The translations under genes and the position numbers were made by a program. The notes below the pieces were generated by a model. The model was not told the origin of the DNA. It worked only from the letters and a program-made list of their open reading frames with translations, and did not search any database. From Candidatus Solibacter sp. (GTDB taxonomy: Bacteria > Acidobacteriota > Terriglobia > Bryobacterales > Bryobacteraceae), in contig JADGNT010000299.1 of the NCBI GenBank assembly GCA_017883345.1, forward strand, positions 1 to 6,453: DNA of 6,453 nt, read 5' to 3'. The stretch's first letter is position 1, and the number at the start of each line of letters is the position of its first letter. Positions 6,124 through 6,453 of this stretch are shown one piece after another.

Positions 6124-6131
6124 ATTATAAT
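6124..6131. promoter_or_regulatory. Palindromic -10 element ATTATAAT, candidate divergent promoter for the kinase operon and ribA
   Basis: The 51-bp gap between the two divergent start codons holds ATTATAAT, which is its own reverse complement. It gives TATAAT on the + strand (6126-6131) and on the minus strand (6129-6124), in an AT-rich island (6118-6142) of otherwise GC-rich DNA. The + strand hexamer would place a transcription start near 6138, about 21 nt before the ribA ATG. The minus-strand one would place it near 6117, about 8 nt before the kinase ATG. I find no good TTGACA at proper spacing on either side, so strength and sigma factor are uncertain. Confidence 0.55.
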
Positions 6132-6159
6132 AAAAGCAATAAGGTTCCCCATAGCCAGC

Positions 6160-6453
6160 ATGAGTAAATCCCCGTCGCCAGAGCTCACGAAAGTGGCCGA
6201 AGCGGACTTTCCCACAGAGCTCGGCGTCTTCCGGATCTTCGGCTTTGAAGCCCCCGCCGGCACCGAGATCGAGGAAGCTGTCGTGCTCAAAATGGGCGAC
6301 TTCACCGATGGCGCGCCCCCGCTGGTGCGCATCCACTCGCAGTGCCTCACCGGTGACGTCTTCCACAGCCTGCGCTGCGATTGCCGGGCGCAACTCGAAA
6401 TCGCCCTTACCCACATCGCCCAGGAAGGCCGCGGCCTGCTGATCTACGAACTC
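6160..6453 (+). CDS. ribA: GTP cyclohydrolase II, N-terminal part (partial, 3' end outside window)
   Basis: The frame from ATG 6160 is open to the window end (98 codons) and encodes the start of GTP cyclohydrolase II. This enzyme opens the imidazole ring of GTP in the first step of riboflavin synthesis, releasing formate and pyrophosphate. The hallmark motif VRIHSQCLTGDVFHSLRCDC (56-75) is complete, with the three zinc ligands C62, C73 and C75. GRGLLIYEL (90-98) matches the strand just before the family's second conserved motif, which lies beyond the window. An in-frame TAA at 6118 and the lack of another start codon fix the start at 6160. The short N-terminus leaves no room for a RibB domain, so this is a stand-alone RibA rather than a RibBA fusion. 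No clear Shine-Dalgarno is visible; an AAGG at 6141-6144 is 15 nt away. There is no room for an FMN riboswitch in the leader. It is divergent from the kinase operon. Confidence 0.93.
   Translation, partial: MSKSPSPELTKVAEADFPTELGVFRIFGFEAPAGTEIEEAVVLKMGDFTDGAPPLVRIHSQCLTGDVFHSLRCDCRAQLEIALTHIAQEGRGLLIYEL

Noticed and set aside
6109..6159. An FMN riboswitch before ribA
   Set aside because: The divergent gap is 51 bp, far too short for that riboswitch, and no matching structure is visible.

Overview
The window is GC-rich, densely coded bacterial DNA. The gene style suggests an Acidobacteriota-like soil bacterium of the Solibacter/Bryobacter type: large GT-C/YfhO-like membrane proteins, a Gfo/Idh/MocA oxidoreductase with an NQxxH active-site motif, a LytS-type kinase and many small secreted proteins of unknown family. 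That assignment is an impression from family resemblance, not a computed result. The window is cut inside a gene at both ends.

Layout. At the left edge, on the + strand, is the C-terminal part of a membrane protein (to 916). A 71-residue small protein (880-1095) overlaps its end. A perfect 22-bp palindrome (1103-1152) then separates this pair from five minus-strand genes, which read right to left: LytS/YehU-type sensor histidine kinase (6108-4807), class I SAM methyltransferase (4797-4111), secreted protein of unknown family (4095-2947), three-domain DtxR/MntR-type metalloregulator (2937-2260) and Gfo/Idh/MocA oxidoreductase (2172-1162). The first four are separated by only 9, 15 and 9 bp and look like one operon. 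The oxidoreductase follows after 87 bp that hold a 72-nt compound inverted repeat, whose right arm runs into the end of the DtxR gene. On the right, divergent from the kinase, is the start of ribA (GTP cyclohydrolase II), cut by the window end. The 51-bp divergent gap carries a palindromic ATTATAAT that gives a consensus -10 hexamer on both strands.

How the genes may work together. The operon links a membrane sensor kinase and a metal-dependent repressor with two proteins of unknown substrate: a methyltransferase and an exported protein with a His/Cys-rich patch. No LytTR response regulator is present, so the kinase partner must be encoded elsewhere or be unconventional. A metal- or envelope-related role is a reasonable guess, but the sequence does not prove it. 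No CRISPR array, rRNA, tRNA, transposase or phage gene was seen. All intergenic gaps are under 100 bp.
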